This document shows, in pieces, positions 6,655-6,692 of a stretch of DNA of 6,692 bases; position 1 is the first letter of the stretch, and every line of letters begins with the position of its first letter. The notes under the pieces are model-generated. The model was given only the letters and a program-made list of their open reading frames with translations. It had not been told where the DNA came from and made no database searches. Source of the stretch: an uncultured Clostridium sp. (GTDB lineage Bacteria > Bacillota > Clostridia > Lachnospirales > Lachnospiraceae); assembly GCA_958349075.1 (NCBI GenBank), contig CATWBR010000249.1, positions 1 through 6,692 on the forward strand, read 5' to 3'. A program made the translations under genes and the position numbers.

Positions 6655-6659
6655 CCTCC
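6655..6659 (-). promoter_or_regulatory. Ribosome binding site that decides the kinase start at 6649
   Basis: GGAGG on the minus strand, 5 bases before the ATG at 6649. The alternative in-frame ATG at 6679 is preceded only by an A/T-rich stretch (AAAAAATATAGAA) without a Shine-Dalgarno sequence. Confidence 0.75.
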
Positions 6660-6692
6660 GCATCCTGCCTCACGTACATTTCTATATTTTTT

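Overview
The window holds four protein-coding genes, all on the minus strand, so transcription runs from the right end (6692) to the left end (1). The DNA is of intermediate GC content. Purine-rich Shine-Dalgarno sites, a clean TTGACT/TATAAT promoter, a hybrid kinase of the 'SHDIRTPMNAIMG' type, secreted proteins with aromatic cell-wall-binding repeats and a PAS/sigma-54 activator together point to a Firmicute. An anaerobic gut Clostridium of the Lachnospiraceae (for example the Enterocloster or C. symbiosum group) fits best. This placement is an inference from gene style, not from a marker gene.

Layout in order of transcription: (i) 6649-4073 is a soluble hybrid histidine kinase (GAF, PAS, HisKA, HATPase and two receiver domains, with no membrane segment and no HPt domain). 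(ii) 4072-3779 is a 294-base gap with a weak terminator-like hairpin and a near-perfect housekeeping promoter. (iii) 3778-2531 and 2432-1377 are two tandem paralogues. Each has a signal peptide, a family-specific N-terminal domain, a fibronectin-III-like module and C-terminal cell-wall/choline-binding-type repeats. (iv) 1322-9 is a PAS-containing sigma-54-dependent activator whose frame is closed by a TAG in the AAA+ domain, 8 bases before the window edge.

Working together: the two secreted proteins probably form one transcription unit from the promoter at 3845-3873, because there is no convincing terminator or second promoter between them. The sigma-54 activator lies only 54 bases further on and may be read from the same transcript. 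The kinase appears to be a separate upstream unit. A functional link between the regulators and the surface proteins rests on position only.

Points most worth a second look: the in-frame stop that would remove the end of the AAA+ domain and the DNA-binding domain of the sigma-54 activator; the tandem diverged pair of repeat proteins with no enzymatic domain; and the inverted repeat in the leader of the second one. I saw no tRNA, rRNA, CRISPR array, insertion sequence or phage gene.
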